The notes: generated by a model from the letters alone, not told the origin. A stretch of 50,528 nt of DNA from Roseomonas sp. 18066 (GCF_902706185.1 NZ_CACSJM010000022.1:1-50528), one strand, 5' to 3'; positions 1-9,921 are shown, counted from the first letter of the stretch. Program-made: numbers and translations.

Positions 1-104
1 CCCTGATCGCCATCGCCCGCAAGCTGCTCACCATCCTCAATGCCATCCTCCAAAGCTCAACACCCTGGAGAACCACAACCTCCGCGAAGGAGCAGACCGC
101 TTGA
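1..104 (+). pseudogene. C-terminal end of an IS110-family-like transposase (5' part outside window)
   Basis: Frame 3 reads without a stop from the window edge to a TGA at 102-104. It begins LIAIARKLLTILNAIL, followed by a TPW. This resembles the C-terminal end of IS110/IS116-type transposases, where a hydrophobic helix with ARKLLTILNA precedes a short tail. Another frame across 100-195 reads LDTQDSRF and onward, so a frameshift near the end or a longer natural tail is possible. Only the last 34 codons are visible, so catalytic residues cannot be judged and the element may be intact upstream. The end runs directly into the composite repeat at 118-331. Confidence 0.5.
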
Positions 105-117
105 CACCCAAGACAGT

Positions 118-331
118 CGCTTCTTTTTTCTATCAGATTGCCATGTCCACGTGTTGACCACGGGCGAAACGGCCAGTCCGGATCACGACCTTTGAGGCTG
201 CGCCGTCTTATATGATGGCGTCCCGCCGTGATGCCCTGGCACCATCACCGGTGATGCGCTGCCCGACGAACAGCCAGTGATAAAAAGAGATGATAGGGGG
301 CCTGGGGGGAAGAATTCTTTCTTCCCCCCAG
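118..331 (-). repeat. Composite palindromic repeat, copy A (outer hairpin missing)
   Basis: Read on the minus strand it has the same order of parts as the copies at 15033 and 43622: a GAATTC-apex hairpin (302-331), a T-rich stretch, a conserved block (212-239) that matches copy B at 27 of 28 bases, and a distal segment holding CACGTGGACATGGCAATC followed by an A-rich AGAAAAAAGAAG run (about 120-152). The second terminal hairpin expected beyond the A-run is absent. In its place is the 3' end of an IS110-like transposase. The element lies just beyond the 3' end of the binding-protein gene at 347-1924. Confidence 0.75.
302..331 (-). terminator. GAATTC-apex hairpin, likely terminator of the gene at 347-1924
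   Basis: A perfect 13-bp stem closes on a 4-nt loop (AGAA on the minus strand). On the minus strand it is followed by C-rich then T-rich sequence (CTCTTTTTATC). It begins 16 bases past the stop of the minus-strand binding-protein gene, so it can end that transcript. It is one of seven hairpins of the same design in this window. Confidence 0.65.
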
Positions 332-346
332 TCTTCAGTCTCTTCC

Positions 347-1924
347 CTACACTTCCACTTGCCAGAACATCGGAAAGCTCGACTCCACGAAATTCTTCAG
401 CCGTGCGCGGTATCCGGCTGGCCGCGCGAACTGGCCCCACATCACCGAGGGCGTCAGCGCATAGGCCGCCGCCTGGATCTTCTCGGCCAGCGCCTGGCGG
501 GCGGCCAGGTCGGGGGCGGCGGCGAATTGCTCCAGCAGGGTGGTGATGCTGGTGTCGCAGCTCCAGCCCGGATAGTCGGCGCAGTTGTTGGCCACGTAGA
601 AATGCGTCAGCGGCGAGATATTGTCGACGCCGTTGGAATAGACCGGGAACAGGCTCCAGCCTTCGCGGCGGGCGCGGCGGGCCAGCACGGTGCCCCAATC
701 CATCAGCTGCTCGTCGACGGTGAAGCCGGCCTGCTTCATGTTCTGCGCCAGCACCTGGCCGGCGGTCTGCGAGATCGAGCCCGCCACCTCCAGCATGATC
801 ACCGGCTCGCCCTTGTAGCTGGTGCGGGCGAGCTCCGCCTTCGCGGCGGCGATGTCCAGCTTGGCGACCGCGCCGCCGGCGGCGGTCTCCAGCGGCGTGC
901 CGCACATCCAGAAGCTGGGGCAGGCATCGACGCGGTATTGCTCGGGGATGCCGATGGCCTGCATCACCTGGCTCTGGTCCACCAGCTTCCACAGCACCTG
1001 CCGCACGGCGGGGTCGGCGAAGGGGCCGCTGGCATGGTTCAGGCGGTAATTGCCCTGGAACATGTGGATGCCGCCCAGGCCGATCAGCTTGACCTGCCGG
1101 TTGCGGCCGAGCAGCGCCAGGTGGTCGAAGGGCAGGTACTGCATGTAGTCGATCTCGCCGGCGGTCAGCGCGCTGGCCCCCGTCGGGTCGTCGGGCATGG
1201 TCTTCAGCACCAGCTGCTCGATGCGCACGGCCTTGCCGCCGGCGAGGAAGTCCGGCTCCTCGGCGCGCGGCGAATAGGCGGCAAAACGCTCCAGCAGCAT
1301 GCGGTCGCCGGGGCGGAACTGGTCGGCGCGGAAGCGGAAGGGGCCGGAGCCGATGATGTCCTTGATGCGCTGCTCGCCGGCGGCCTGGACGATGCGGGCG
1401 GGCATGATGAAGGGCACGGGCGCGTTCGGCTTGCCCAGCACATCGAGCATCAGCGGGAACGGCTTCTTCAAATTCATGCGGAAGCGGGAGGCATCGACCG
1501 CTTCCAGCTTGTCCAGCGCCGCCAGCAGCATGCGGCCCAGGCTGTCGCGCGCCGCCCAGCGGTTCAGCGAGGCGACGCAATCCGCCGAGGTCACCGGTGC
1601 CCCGTCATGGAAGGTCAGGCCCGACCGCAGGGAAAAATCCCAGGTCAGCTGGTCGGCCGAGACTGTGTGGCCTTCCAGCATCTGCGGCCGGATCTGGCCT
1701 TTGCCGTCCATGGCGAAGAGCGTGTCGAAGACATGGTAGCCGAAGCTGCGGGTGATCGCCGCGGTGGTGACATGCGGGTCGAGGATGACGACCTCGGATT
1801 CCAGCACCGCGGTCACCAGCCCGCCCGGGGCGGCGCGCGCCAGGCGGGGGGCGGCCAGGAACGGTAGCGCCGCGCCGGCGGCCAGGATCTGCCGGCGGCG
1901 CGGGCCGGCGGAAATGGGGTCCAT
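347..1924 (-). CDS. ABC transporter substrate-binding protein, family 5 (peptide/Opp-Dpp type)
   Basis: A 525-residue exported solute-binding protein of the DppA/OppA class. The start carries a twin-arginine-like signal (GPRRRQILAAGAAL) ending near ARAAP. The mature part has family-5 landmarks: an early LDPH segment, LTWDFSLRSGLTFHDG, and VTSADCVASLNRW. Length is usual for the class. A GGGAGAG lies about 8 bases before the ATG. It is a single gene, divergent from the amidase at 2063, and its own permeases and ATPases are not in the window. The ligand is unknown; by context it may be an amide or a small nitrogen compound rather than a peptide. Confidence 0.88.
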   Translation of the reverse strand: MDPISAGPRRRQILAAGAALPFLAAPRLARAAPGGLVTAVLESEVVILDPHVTTAAITRSFGYHVFDTLFAMDGKGQIRPQMLEGHTVSADQLTWDFSLRSGLTFHDGAPVTSADCVASLNRWAARDSLGRMLLAALDKLEAVDASRFRMNLKKPFPLMLDVLGKPNAPVPFIMPARIVQAAGEQRIKDIIGSGPFRFRADQFRPGDRMLLERFAAYSPRAEEPDFLAGGKAVRIEQLVLKTMPDDPTGASALTAGEIDYMQYLPFDHLALLGRNRQVKLIGLGGIHMFQGNYRLNHASGPFADPAVRQVLWKLVDQSQVMQAIGIPEQYRVDACPSFWMCGTPLETAAGGAVAKLDIAAAKAELARTSYKGEPVIMLEVAGSISQTAGQVLAQNMKQAGFTVDEQLMDWGTVLARRARREGWSLFPVYSNGVDNISPLTHFYVANNCADYPGWSCDTSITTLLEQFAAAPDLAARQALAEKIQAAAYALTPSVMWGQFARPAGYRARLKNFVESSFPMFWQVEV

Positions 1925-2062
1925 GATCGTGCTCTCCCTGAAGCCGCTGTCTCTGGCGGGCTGCGCGGGGGAGGCCTCTGCGGACCTCTCATCGGCGCAG
2001 GCTTGCAGGATGATATATCCAATATCAGACTGGCGTCACCAGGAAAGCCGGAGCCCGCCGCG

Positions 2063-3490
2063 ATGCCCGAAAGCCAGCCGACCCAGCTCACCGCCGCCCG
2101 CGCCGCGGCGCTGATCCGGGCGAAGAAGCTGTCCCCGGTGGAGTACACCCAGGCCGTGCTGGACCAGGCGTCGCGGCGCCAGGACCTGAACGCCTTCGCC
2201 ACCCTGCTGCCCGAGGAGGCCCTGGCCGCCGCCCGGGTCGCCGAGCAGGCGGTGATGGACGGCCGCCCGCTCGGCCCGCTGCATGGCGTGCCGGTCAGCG
2301 TGAAGGACCAGGTGGACATGGCCGGTGTCGTCACCGGCCATGGCTCGGCGGTCTATGCCGACAACACGGCGGCCGCCGACGACATCCTGGTCCGCCGGCT
2401 GCGCGACTCCGGCGCCATCATCTTCGGCAAGACCCGGCTGCCGGAATTCGGCCATAAGGGCCTGACCGACAGCCCGGTCTATGGGCTGACCCCCAACCCC
2501 TGGGACAAGACGCGCACGGCGGGCGGCAGCAGCGGCGGCGCGGCGGTGGCCGTGGCGGCGGGGATCGGGGCGATCGCTCTGGGCACCGATGGCGCCGGCT
2601 CGGTGCGCATCCCGGCGGCCTGCTGCGGGCTGGTCGGGCTGAAGCCGACGCTCGGCGCCCTGCCCTGGCAGCAGGGCAGCGACACCTTCGGCAACTACAC
2701 CTATGCCGGGCCGATGACCCGCAGCGTCACCGATGCGGCCGTCATGTTCACCGCTTTGGCCGGCCCCTGCCCGGCCGATCCCTGGAGCCTGAGCGCGACG
2801 CCCCCCCGGCTGAACCCGGCGCTGACCGGCAACGACCTGTCCGGCCTGCGCATCGGCTATATCGAGCGCGCCACCAATCCGCGCCTGGCCGCCGACATGG
2901 CCGAGGCCACCCGCGCCTCGCTGGCCGTGCTGGAGGGGCTGGGCGCCGAGGTCACCCCCGTCGCCGACCCGATCGACTGGATCGAGTTCCCGGCCCGCAT
3001 CCTCTATCAGGGCAACTACGCCGTCTCGATGGCACGCCACCTGCCGCAATGGCAGAACCAGATGGACCCGGCGCTGCTGGCCTTCGTCGAGCGCGGCAAT
3101 GGCTTCGACCTGCACGAATTCCGCCAGGGGCAATATGCGCGGACCCGGCTGTTCCGCAGCATCCAGGCGCTGTTCGGGCGCTTCGACCTGCTGGTGACGC
3201 CCACCCTCAGCCGCACGGCGCTGCCGGCAGATTTCGACGCCGCCAACGACCAGGTCGAGGTCGAGGGCGAGCTCTGCGGCATCACCCGCCAGGGCTGGAG
3301 CAGCTATGTCTACCCCTTCAACCTGACCGGCCATCCGGCGCTGACCGTGCCCAACGGCTTCGGCGCCGACGGGCTGCCGACGGCGGTGCAGCTGGTCGGC
3401 CCATGGGGCGGCGACCTGGACCTGCTGCGCTTGGCCGGGCTGCTGGAAGCGGCCGCGCCCTGGGCGGATTACTGGCCCCCCGAAGCCTGA
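2063..3490 (+). CDS. Amidase (amidase-signature family)
   Basis: Cytoplasmic amidohydrolase of the Ser-cisSer-Lys family, 475 residues. The triad is visible: Lys81 in VSVKDQVD, the serine pair at 156-157 in GGSSGG, and the nucleophile Ser180 in GTDGAGSVRIPA. The reading frame extends upstream to a TTG at 2003. I chose the ATG at 2063 because family alignments normally begin close to the LTAARAAALIRAKKLSPVE segment. It opens a plus-strand series that continues into a Liv-type transporter and later HyuAB, suggesting it hydrolyses an imported amide or an intermediate of lactam or cyclic-imide breakdown. The substrate cannot be told from sequence. Confidence 0.9.
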   Translation: MPESQPTQLTAARAAALIRAKKLSPVEYTQAVLDQASRRQDLNAFATLLPEEALAAARVAEQAVMDGRPLGPLHGVPVSVKDQVDMAGVVTGHGSAVYADNTAAADDILVRRLRDSGAIIFGKTRLPEFGHKGLTDSPVYGLTPNPWDKTRTAGGSSGGAAVAVAAGIGAIALGTDGAGSVRIPAACCGLVGLKPTLGALPWQQGSDTFGNYTYAGPMTRSVTDAAVMFTALAGPCPADPWSLSATPPRLNPALTGNDLSGLRIGYIERATNPRLAADMAEATRASLAVLEGLGAEVTPVADPIDWIEFPARILYQGNYAVSMARHLPQWQNQMDPALLAFVERGNGFDLHEFRQGQYARTRLFRSIQALFGRFDLLVTPTLSRTALPADFDAANDQVEVEGELCGITRQGWSSYVYPFNLTGHPALTVPNGFGADGLPTAVQLVGPWGGDLDLLRLAGLLEAAAPWADYWPPEA

Positions 3491-3592
3491 ACCGGCGCCA
3501 CAGCCGAAAAAAATCTGCGCCACGGCCATCCTGGGACCTTGCCTGCGGGGGTCCGCCCTTTGCACTTTGTTCACAAACCCAGGGTGGCTTTC

Positions 3593-4777
3593 ATGGACAG
3601 ACGCTCCTTTCTCGGCGCCGGCGCCTCGCTGCTGGCCATGCCGGCGATCATTCCGGCCGCGCGGGCCCAATCCGCCGGCGTGAAGGTGGCCTTCGTCGCC
3701 ACCCTCTCGGGCCCGGCGGCGGCGCTCGGCGTGCAGCTGCGCGACGGCTGGGCGGCCGGCATCAAGCATCTGGGCGGCAAGCTCGGCGGGCTGCCGGTCG
3801 AGACCCTGGTGATCGACGACGAGCTCAAGCCCGAGACCGCCCTGACCCGCGTCCGCGCCGCGCTCGACCGCGACAAGGTCGACTTCGTGGTGGGCGTGGT
3901 CTTCAGCAACATGCTGCAGGCGATCTTCCGCCCGGTGACCGAGAACGAGACCTTCCTGGTCACCGCCAATGCCGGCCCCTCGACCTTCGCCGGCCGCGGC
4001 TGCAGCCCGTTCTTCTTCACCACCGCCTATCAGAACGACCAGCCGCACGCGACCATGGGCCAGGTGGCGCAGGATTTCGGCTATAAGCGGGTCTTCGTGC
4101 TGGTGCCCAACTACCAGGCCGGCAAGGACGCCGCCGCCGGCTTCCGCAGCCGCTTCAAGGGCGAGGTGGTGGACGAGGTCTATGTCCCCCTCAACCAGCT
4201 CGACTTCGCCAACGAGGTGGCGAAGATCGCGGCGCTGAAGCCGGATGCCGTCTTCACCTTCATGCCCGGCGGCCTGGGCGTCGCGCTGGTCCGGCAGTAT
4301 CGCCAGGCGGGCCTGGCCGATATTCCCTTCCTGTCCACTTTCACCGTCGACGAGGCCACCCTGCCCGCCCAGCGCGAGGCGGCGCTCGGCTTCTACACCG
4401 CCGCCACCTGGGCGCCGGACTTCGCCAATCCGCAGAGCCAGCGCTTCGTCCAGGACTTCATGGCCGACTACAACTATGTCCCGGGCAACTACGCAGCGCA
4501 GGCCTATGACGCGACCTCGCTGCTCGATTCCGCCGTGAAGGCGGTGGGCGGCAAGCTCGCCGACAAGGCCGGGCTGCGGGCGGCGATGGAGAAGGCCGAC
4601 TTCACCTCGCTGCGCGGCAATTTCCGCATCGGCCGGAACCACTACCCGGTGCAGGACTTTTATCTGTGCAAGGTGGTGCAGCGGCCGGATGGGAAGTTCG
4701 CCACCTCCACCGTGCGCAAGGTTCTGTCCGACGATGTCGACCCCTATGCGGGCGAGTGCCGGATGCGCGCCACCTGA
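3593..4777 (+). CDS. Branched-chain-type ABC transporter substrate-binding protein (LivJ/LivK-like)
   Basis: A 394-residue periplasmic binding protein with an N-terminal export signal (MDRRSFLGAGASLLAMPA, cleavage near ARAQS). The fold markers KVAFVATLSGPAAALG and LGVQLRDGWAAGIKHLGG are those of the type I family used for Leu/Ile/Val, urea and aromatic acids. The ATG at 3593 follows AGGGTGG and puts the signal at the N terminus; the upstream extension in frame is not convincing. It overlaps the permease gene by one base (TGATG), so the two are translationally coupled. In catabolic clusters such binding proteins often carry aromatic acids or amides, so the ligand should not be assumed to be an amino acid. 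Confidence 0.9.
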   Translation: MDRRSFLGAGASLLAMPAIIPAARAQSAGVKVAFVATLSGPAAALGVQLRDGWAAGIKHLGGKLGGLPVETLVIDDELKPETALTRVRAALDRDKVDFVVGVVFSNMLQAIFRPVTENETFLVTANAGPSTFAGRGCSPFFFTTAYQNDQPHATMGQVAQDFGYKRVFVLVPNYQAGKDAAAGFRSRFKGEVVDEVYVPLNQLDFANEVAKIAALKPDAVFTFMPGGLGVALVRQYRQAGLADIPFLSTFTVDEATLPAQREAALGFYTAATWAPDFANPQSQRFVQDFMADYNYVPGNYAAQAYDATSLLDSAVKAVGGKLADKAGLRAAMEKADFTSLRGNFRIGRNHYPVQDFYLCKVVQRPDGKFATSTVRKVLSDDVDPYAGECRMRAT

Positions 4778-5700
4778 TGACGGCTTCCTTGCTGATGCTG
4801 CAGCTCCTCAACGGGCTGCAGCTTGGAATTCTGCTGTTTCTCGTCGCCGCCGGGCTGACCCTGGTCTTCGGGGTGATGGACTTCATCAACCTGGCGCATG
4901 GCGCGCAATACATGCTGGGGGCCTATCTGGCGGCCTCGATCGGCGGGGCGCTTGGCAGCTTCTGGCTGGGGCTGCTGGCGGCGCTGCCCCTGTCGCTCGC
5001 CTTCGGCCTGGCGCTGGAATGGCTGGTCTTCCGCCATCTCTATGCCCGCGACCACCTGGCCCAGGTGCTGGCCACCTTCGGCGTCATCCTGGTGATCGAC
5101 GAAGGCGTCCGCCAGCTCTGGGGCAGCGCGCCGCTCAACGTCCCGCAGCCCGAGGGTTTCTCGGGTGGCATCACCCTGATGGCGGGGCTCACCTATCCGA
5201 GCTTCCGCCTGGCCATCATCGTGGCGGGCCTCGCGGTCGCGGCGCTGATGTGGCTGGTGGTCGAGCGCTCCCGCCTCGGCATGCTGATCCGCGCTGGCGC
5301 CAGCAACGCGCCGATGGTCCGCGCGCTGGGCGTCGACACGGGTCGGCTGTTCCTCGGCGTCATCGGCGTCGGCGCCATGCTGGCGGGCTTCGCCGGCGCC
5401 ATGGCCGGGCCGGTCTTCGCCGTGGTGCCGGGCATGGGCGACCAGGTGCTGATCCTGGCCTTCGTCGTCATCGTCATCGGCGGCATCGGCTCGATCCGCG
5501 GCGCCTTCGTCGCGGCGATCGCCGTGGGGTTGGTGGAAAGCCTCGGCAAGGCGCTGATGCCCGACCTGATGCGGCTGTTCCTCGACGCCGCTTCCGCTCG
5601 GCAGGCCGGGGCGGCGGTGGCCTCGATGCTGGTCTATGCGGTGATGGCGGCCGTCCTCGCCTGGCGCCCGGCCGGCCTGTTCCCGGCGGCGCGGGCATGA
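4777..5700 (+). CDS. Branched-chain-type ABC transporter permease (LivH-like)
   Basis: Inner-membrane permease of 307 residues, almost entirely hydrophobic, with the family's opening LQLLNGLQLGILLFLVAAG and the conserved GVMDFINLAHG loop. The ERSRLGMLIRA segment is the usual ATPase-coupling region. Its ATG overlaps the TGA of the binding protein, and its own TGA overlaps the ATG of the next permease (ATGA). This tight packing supports one transporter complex. Confidence 0.93.
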   Translation: MTASLLMLQLLNGLQLGILLFLVAAGLTLVFGVMDFINLAHGAQYMLGAYLAASIGGALGSFWLGLLAALPLSLAFGLALEWLVFRHLYARDHLAQVLATFGVILVIDEGVRQLWGSAPLNVPQPEGFSGGITLMAGLTYPSFRLAIIVAGLAVAALMWLVVERSRLGMLIRAGASNAPMVRALGVDTGRLFLGVIGVGAMLAGFAGAMAGPVFAVVPGMGDQVLILAFVVIVIGGIGSIRGAFVAAIAVGLVESLGKALMPDLMRLFLDAASARQAGAAVASMLVYAVMAAVLAWRPAGLFPAARA

Positions 5701-6648
5701 CCCGGCTGCTGCGCCCCGCGCTGCTGCTGCCGCTGCTGGCCCTCGCCGCGCTGGCCGCCGCCCCCTTCCTCGGCTTCGGCGACCGTTTCGCCCTGACCCT
5801 GCTGGCGCGGGCCATGATCCTCGGCATGGCGGCGGTCAGCCTGTCGCTGCTGGTGGGCGGCGCCGGGCTGGCCAGCCTCGGCCATGCGGCGATGATGGGG
5901 ATCGGCGCCTATGTGGTCGCCGCCCTGGACCTCGCCGGCATCACCGAGGGCGCCATCGCCTTCCCCGCCGCCATCCTGGCCGCGGCGGCCTTCGCGGGGG
6001 TGACGGGGCTGGTCGCGCTGCGCACCAGCGGCGTCTATTTCATCATGATCACCCTGGCCTTCGGCCAGATGCTTTTCTTTACGTTATCCGCCCTGTCGGC
6101 CCTCGGGGGGGATGACGGCTACACGCTCTACGGCCGCAACACCTTCCTGGGCGCCGACCTGCTGACCCCGCGGCTGAGCTTCCATTTCATCTGCCTCGGC
6201 CTGCTGGCCGCCAGCTGGGGGCTCTGCGCCCTGCTGCTGCGCAGCCGCTTCGGCCGCGTCCTGCGCGCCGCCCGCGAGAACCCGCTGCGCGTCGAGGCCC
6301 TCGGCTTCTCGCCCTTCCCCTACCGCCTCCTCGCCTACGTCATCGCCGGCGGCATCGCCGGGCTGGCCGGGGCGCTGCTGGCCAATGCCATGGAATTCGT
6401 CTCGCCGGCCGTCGCCTCCTGGCCGCGCTCGGCCGAGCTGCTCTTCATGGTCGTGCTCGGCGGCGTGGCGCAGCTGCCCGGCGCGCTGGTGGGCGCGCTC
6501 GCCTTCGTCCTGCTGGAGGAAGGCCTGGCCCATGCGATATCCGCCTGGAAGCTGGTCTTCGGCCCGCTGCTGGTGCTCTCGGTGATCTTCCTGCCCGGCG
6601 GCCTCACCGGCGGCCTCCCTTGGCGCCGCCGCAAGCAGGGGCGCGCCG

Positions 6649-6656
<8 letters not shown>
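5697..6656 (+). CDS. Branched-chain-type ABC transporter permease (LivM-like)
   Basis: Second permease, 319 residues, with about eight hydrophobic segments. The motif GGAGLASLGHAAMMGIGAY is the LivM counterpart of the LivH loop. SRFGRVLRAARENPLRVEALGF is the coupling helix region. The C terminus (GGLPWRRRKQGRADA) is basic and cytoplasmic. It overlaps LivH by four bases and the ATPase gene by eight. Confidence 0.93.
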
Positions 6657-7404
<748 letters not shown>

Positions 7405-7414
7405 TAAAGAAAGG

Positions 7415-7451
7415 CTGGGGAATGAATTCCCCAGACCCCTTCTTTTTTCTA
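7415..7451 (+). terminator. GAATTC-apex hairpin with T-run, terminator of the Liv-type operon
   Basis: An 8-bp perfect stem (7415-7434) closes on a TGAA loop and is followed by ACCCCTTCTTTTTTCT. It lies 10 bases past the ATPase stop and before the cupin gene, on the same strand. It is a solitary unit of the hairpin that ends the composite repeats, so the genes after it may depend on read-through or on their own promoter. Confidence 0.7.
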
Positions 7452-7473
7452 TTTCATAAGAGGAACGAACAGG

Positions 7474-7923
7474 ATGACCTTCCCCTTTCCTGAAGCAGGC
7501 GTGACCCGCGCCGGCGAAGGCCTCGGCGGCATCACCTGGGATATCCTCGGCCAGACCTACAAGCCGGTGCAGCTGTCGGAAGCCTCCTTCGCCTTCGACA
7601 CCCTCTTCCCGCCCGGCACCTTCGTGCCCCCCCATATCCACCCCGACCAGGATGAATTCATCCGCATCCTGGAAGGTGAATTCGAGCTCCTCCTCGACGG
7701 CGACGAATTCAAGGCCACAGCCGGCGACCTGATCCGCATGCCCAAAGGCTCGACCCACGGCATCTTCAACCGCAGCGACGCGCCGGTCCGCGCCCTCTTC
7801 TGGGTCGCCCCCTCGCGCAAGCTGTTTGAGCTGTTCACCAGGCTGGACCGCCTGACCGACCCCGCCGAGGTCGTCCGCGTCTCCGCCGAGCACAACATCC
7901 ACTTCCTGCCGCCCCCGGGCTGA
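7474..7923 (+). CDS. Cupin-domain protein
   Basis: A 149-residue single-cupin protein. Motif 1 is PHIHPDQDEFIRILEGEFEL and motif 2 is PKGSTHGIFN, giving a likely metal site of two or three histidines plus a glutamate. AGAGGA lies about 9 bases before the ATG. It sits 7 bases before the flavin monooxygenase gene, so the two are probably co-expressed. Small cupins in such positions can be dioxygenases, isomerases or ligand-binding accessory proteins. The reaction is not assigned. Confidence 0.8.
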   Translation: MTFPFPEAGVTRAGEGLGGITWDILGQTYKPVQLSEASFAFDTLFPPGTFVPPHIHPDQDEFIRILEGEFELLLDGDEFKATAGDLIRMPKGSTHGIFNRSDAPVRALFWVAPSRKLFELFTRLDRLTDPAEVVRVSAEHNIHFLPPPG

Positions 7924-7930
7924 GGCCACC

Positions 7931-9157
7931 GTGTCGATCCTGATCGCGGGGGGCGGCATCGGCGGCCTGACGCTCGCCCTGATGCTGCGAGCCCGCGGCA
8001 TCGCCTGCACCGTGCTGGAGGCGGCGGAAGACATCCGCCCGCTCGGCGTCGGGATCAACGCCCTGCCGCATTGCATCCGCGAGCTGGCGGCGCTCGACCT
8101 GCTGCCGCGGCTGGACGCCATCGCCATCCGCACCCGCCAGCTGACCTATGCCAACCACCGCGGCCAACCGATCTGGTCCGAGCCGCGCGGCACCTATGGC
8201 GGCCACGACGTCCCGCAATTCTCCATCCATCGCGGCCGGCTGCAGGCCATGCTCTGGCAGGCCGCCGCCGAGCGCCTGCCGCAAGGCGCGCTGCGCTGCG
8301 GCCACCGCCTGCTGGGCTTCACCCAGGACGCCGAGGGCGTCACCGCCCGCTTCGCCACGGCCTCCGGCGAGGTCACGCTGCAAGGGGCCGCGCTGATCGG
8401 CGCCGACGGCATCCATTCGACCTTGCGCGCCCTGCTGCACCCCGAGGATGGCGGCATCCGCTGGAACGGCATCCAGATGTGGCGCGGCGCGGTGGACTGG
8501 CCCGCCTTCGACGGCGGCGACGCCATGGTCATCGCCGGCGATGCGGTGGCCAAGCTGGTCCTCTACCCCATCGCCCCCGGCCTGACGCCCGAGACCCGCC
8601 TGACAAACTGGGTGATCTACGCCAAGACCGGCGATGACGGCTCTGCCCCGCCCCGGCGCGAGGACTGGTCGCGTCGCGGCCGCCTGGACGACTTCCGCCA
8701 CCTGGTCGACCGCCTGTCGCTGCCCTTCAACGACACGGCGGCGATGATCGGCGCGACCGCCGAGATCTTCGAATACCCGATGGTCGACCGCGACCCGCTG
8801 CCCTGGTGGACCCAGGGCCGCGTCAGCCTGCTGGGCGATGCGGCGCATGCCATGTATCCGGTGGGGTCCAACGGGGCGTCGCAGGCGGTGCTGGATGCGC
8901 GCTGCCTGGCCGACCTGATGGCCGAGCACGCCGCCCCGGAGGCGCTGGCCGCCTACGACGCCACCCGCCGCCCGGCGACGACGGCCATCGTGCAGTCCAA
9001 CCGCCTGGGCGGGCCTGAGCGGGTGATCGGGCTGGTGGCGCAGCGCGCGCCGGACGGCTTCGCCGCTATCGGCGATGTCGCGACCCCTGAAGAGATCGCC
9101 GCCATCTGCGGCGGCTATGCGCAGCTCGCCGGCTTCGCGCGGCCGGCCGGAGGCTGA
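7931..9157 (+). CDS. FAD-dependent aromatic-ring monooxygenase, PhzS-like
   Basis: Flavoprotein hydroxylase of 408 residues starting at GTG. The dinucleotide fold is IAGGGIGGLTLAL, and the second FAD motif GRVSLLGDAAHAMYPVGSNG is near the C terminus. Segments IRPLGVGINALP, IWSEPRG and PQFSIHRGRLQ resemble the PhzS (5-methylphenazine-1-carboxylate monooxygenase) group more than salicylate hydroxylases. It likely uses NAD(P)H and O2 to hydroxylate an aromatic or N-heteroaromatic acid. No phenazine core genes are present, so a catabolic rather than phenazine role is inferred. It lies between a cupin and an alpha/beta hydrolase in one block. Confidence 0.85.
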   Translation: MSILIAGGGIGGLTLALMLRARGIACTVLEAAEDIRPLGVGINALPHCIRELAALDLLPRLDAIAIRTRQLTYANHRGQPIWSEPRGTYGGHDVPQFSIHRGRLQAMLWQAAAERLPQGALRCGHRLLGFTQDAEGVTARFATASGEVTLQGAALIGADGIHSTLRALLHPEDGGIRWNGIQMWRGAVDWPAFDGGDAMVIAGDAVAKLVLYPIAPGLTPETRLTNWVIYAKTGDDGSAPPRREDWSRRGRLDDFRHLVDRLSLPFNDTAAMIGATAEIFEYPMVDRDPLPWWTQGRVSLLGDAAHAMYPVGSNGASQAVLDARCLADLMAEHAAPEALAAYDATRRPATTAIVQSNRLGGPERVIGLVAQRAPDGFAAIGDVATPEEIAAICGGYAQLAGFARPAGG

Positions 9158-9162
9158 CCGCG

Positions 9163-9921
9163 ATGGATGCTCGCTGGAACTACCTGGACGGCCAGCTGCG
9201 CCCCAGCCAGCCGGCGCTGCTGGAACGCTTCCTGGCCGACAGCGCCGCCGCGGTGGCCGAGCTGGCCCCCGACCTGGACCTGGCCTATGGCCCGCATCCG
9301 CGCATGGTCTTCGACGGCTTCCGCGCCACGGCGCCGTGGCGGGGGACGCTGCTGTGGTTCCATGCCGGATACTGGCAGGCGCGCGACAAAGCGCTGTTCC
9401 GCTTCCTGGCGCCTCCACTGGTGGCGATGGGGCTGGACGTCGCTGTAGTGAACTATCCTCTGTGCCCGGATGTCTCGCTGGACGCGCTGCTGGCGGCGAC
9501 GCGGGAAGCGGTGCCGGCGGTGGCCGACTGGGCCGGGCGCGGCGGCGCGGGGATCATCGCCGCGGGGCATTCGGCGGGGGGGCATATCGCGGTGGAGCTG
9601 GCCCTGGCCGGGGTTGCGCTGGCGGGGGTCGTCGCCGTCTCGGGCGTCTATGACCTGGTGCCGCTGCTGGGGACGCCGTTGAACGACAAGCTGCGGCTGG
9701 ATGGCGAGGCGGCGCGGCGGTTGTCGCCGTTGTTCCGCGTCGGGGCTGGGCCGCCGCGCGGGTTGTTCGCCGTGGGCGGGACGGAGACGCCGGCCTTCCT
9801 GGCGCAGAATGCCGCGATGGCCGCCGCTTGGGGCGCTGTGCCGGTCGTGGTGCCGGGTGCCGACCATTTCTCGGTGTTGGAGTCGGTGCCTGCCCTGATC
9901 GAAGGCTGGCTGACCGCCTGA
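9163..9921 (+). CDS. Alpha/beta hydrolase, kynurenine-formamidase/arylesterase-like
   Basis: A 252-residue cytoplasmic hydrolase. The oxyanion motif WFHAGYWQARDK replaces the common HGGYW, the nucleophile elbow is GHSAGGH, and the acid and histidine are plausible in PALL-type and GADHFSV segments near the C terminus. This pattern is typical of kynurenine formamidase-like and BD-FAE-like enzymes that split aryl formamides or small esters. It starts 5 bases after the monooxygenase stop. An N-formyl or ester intermediate of ring cleavage is a sensible but unproven substrate. Confidence 0.8.
   Translation: MDARWNYLDGQLRPSQPALLERFLADSAAAVAELAPDLDLAYGPHPRMVFDGFRATAPWRGTLLWFHAGYWQARDKALFRFLAPPLVAMGLDVAVVNYPLCPDVSLDALLAATREAVPAVADWAGRGGAGIIAAGHSAGGHIAVELALAGVALAGVVAVSGVYDLVPLLGTPLNDKLRLDGEAARRLSPLFRVGAGPPRGLFAVGGTETPAFLAQNAAMAAAWGAVPVVVPGADHFSVLESVPALIEGWLTA

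Noticed and set aside
100..195. Coding tail LDTQDSRF and onward as part of the transposase
   Set aside because: It is in a different frame from the recognisable transposase end, and most of it is sequence shared with the composite repeats, so coding cannot be supported.
2036..4642. Very long minus-strand open frame (868 codons)
   Set aside because: It is antisense to the amidase and binding-protein genes, has low-complexity Gly/Ala/Arg/His-rich composition and matches no family; GC-rich codon bias keeps the frame open.
7931..9157. Phenazine biosynthesis assignment for the PhzS-like gene
   Set aside because: No phzA-G genes are present, and the context is transport and hydrolysis.
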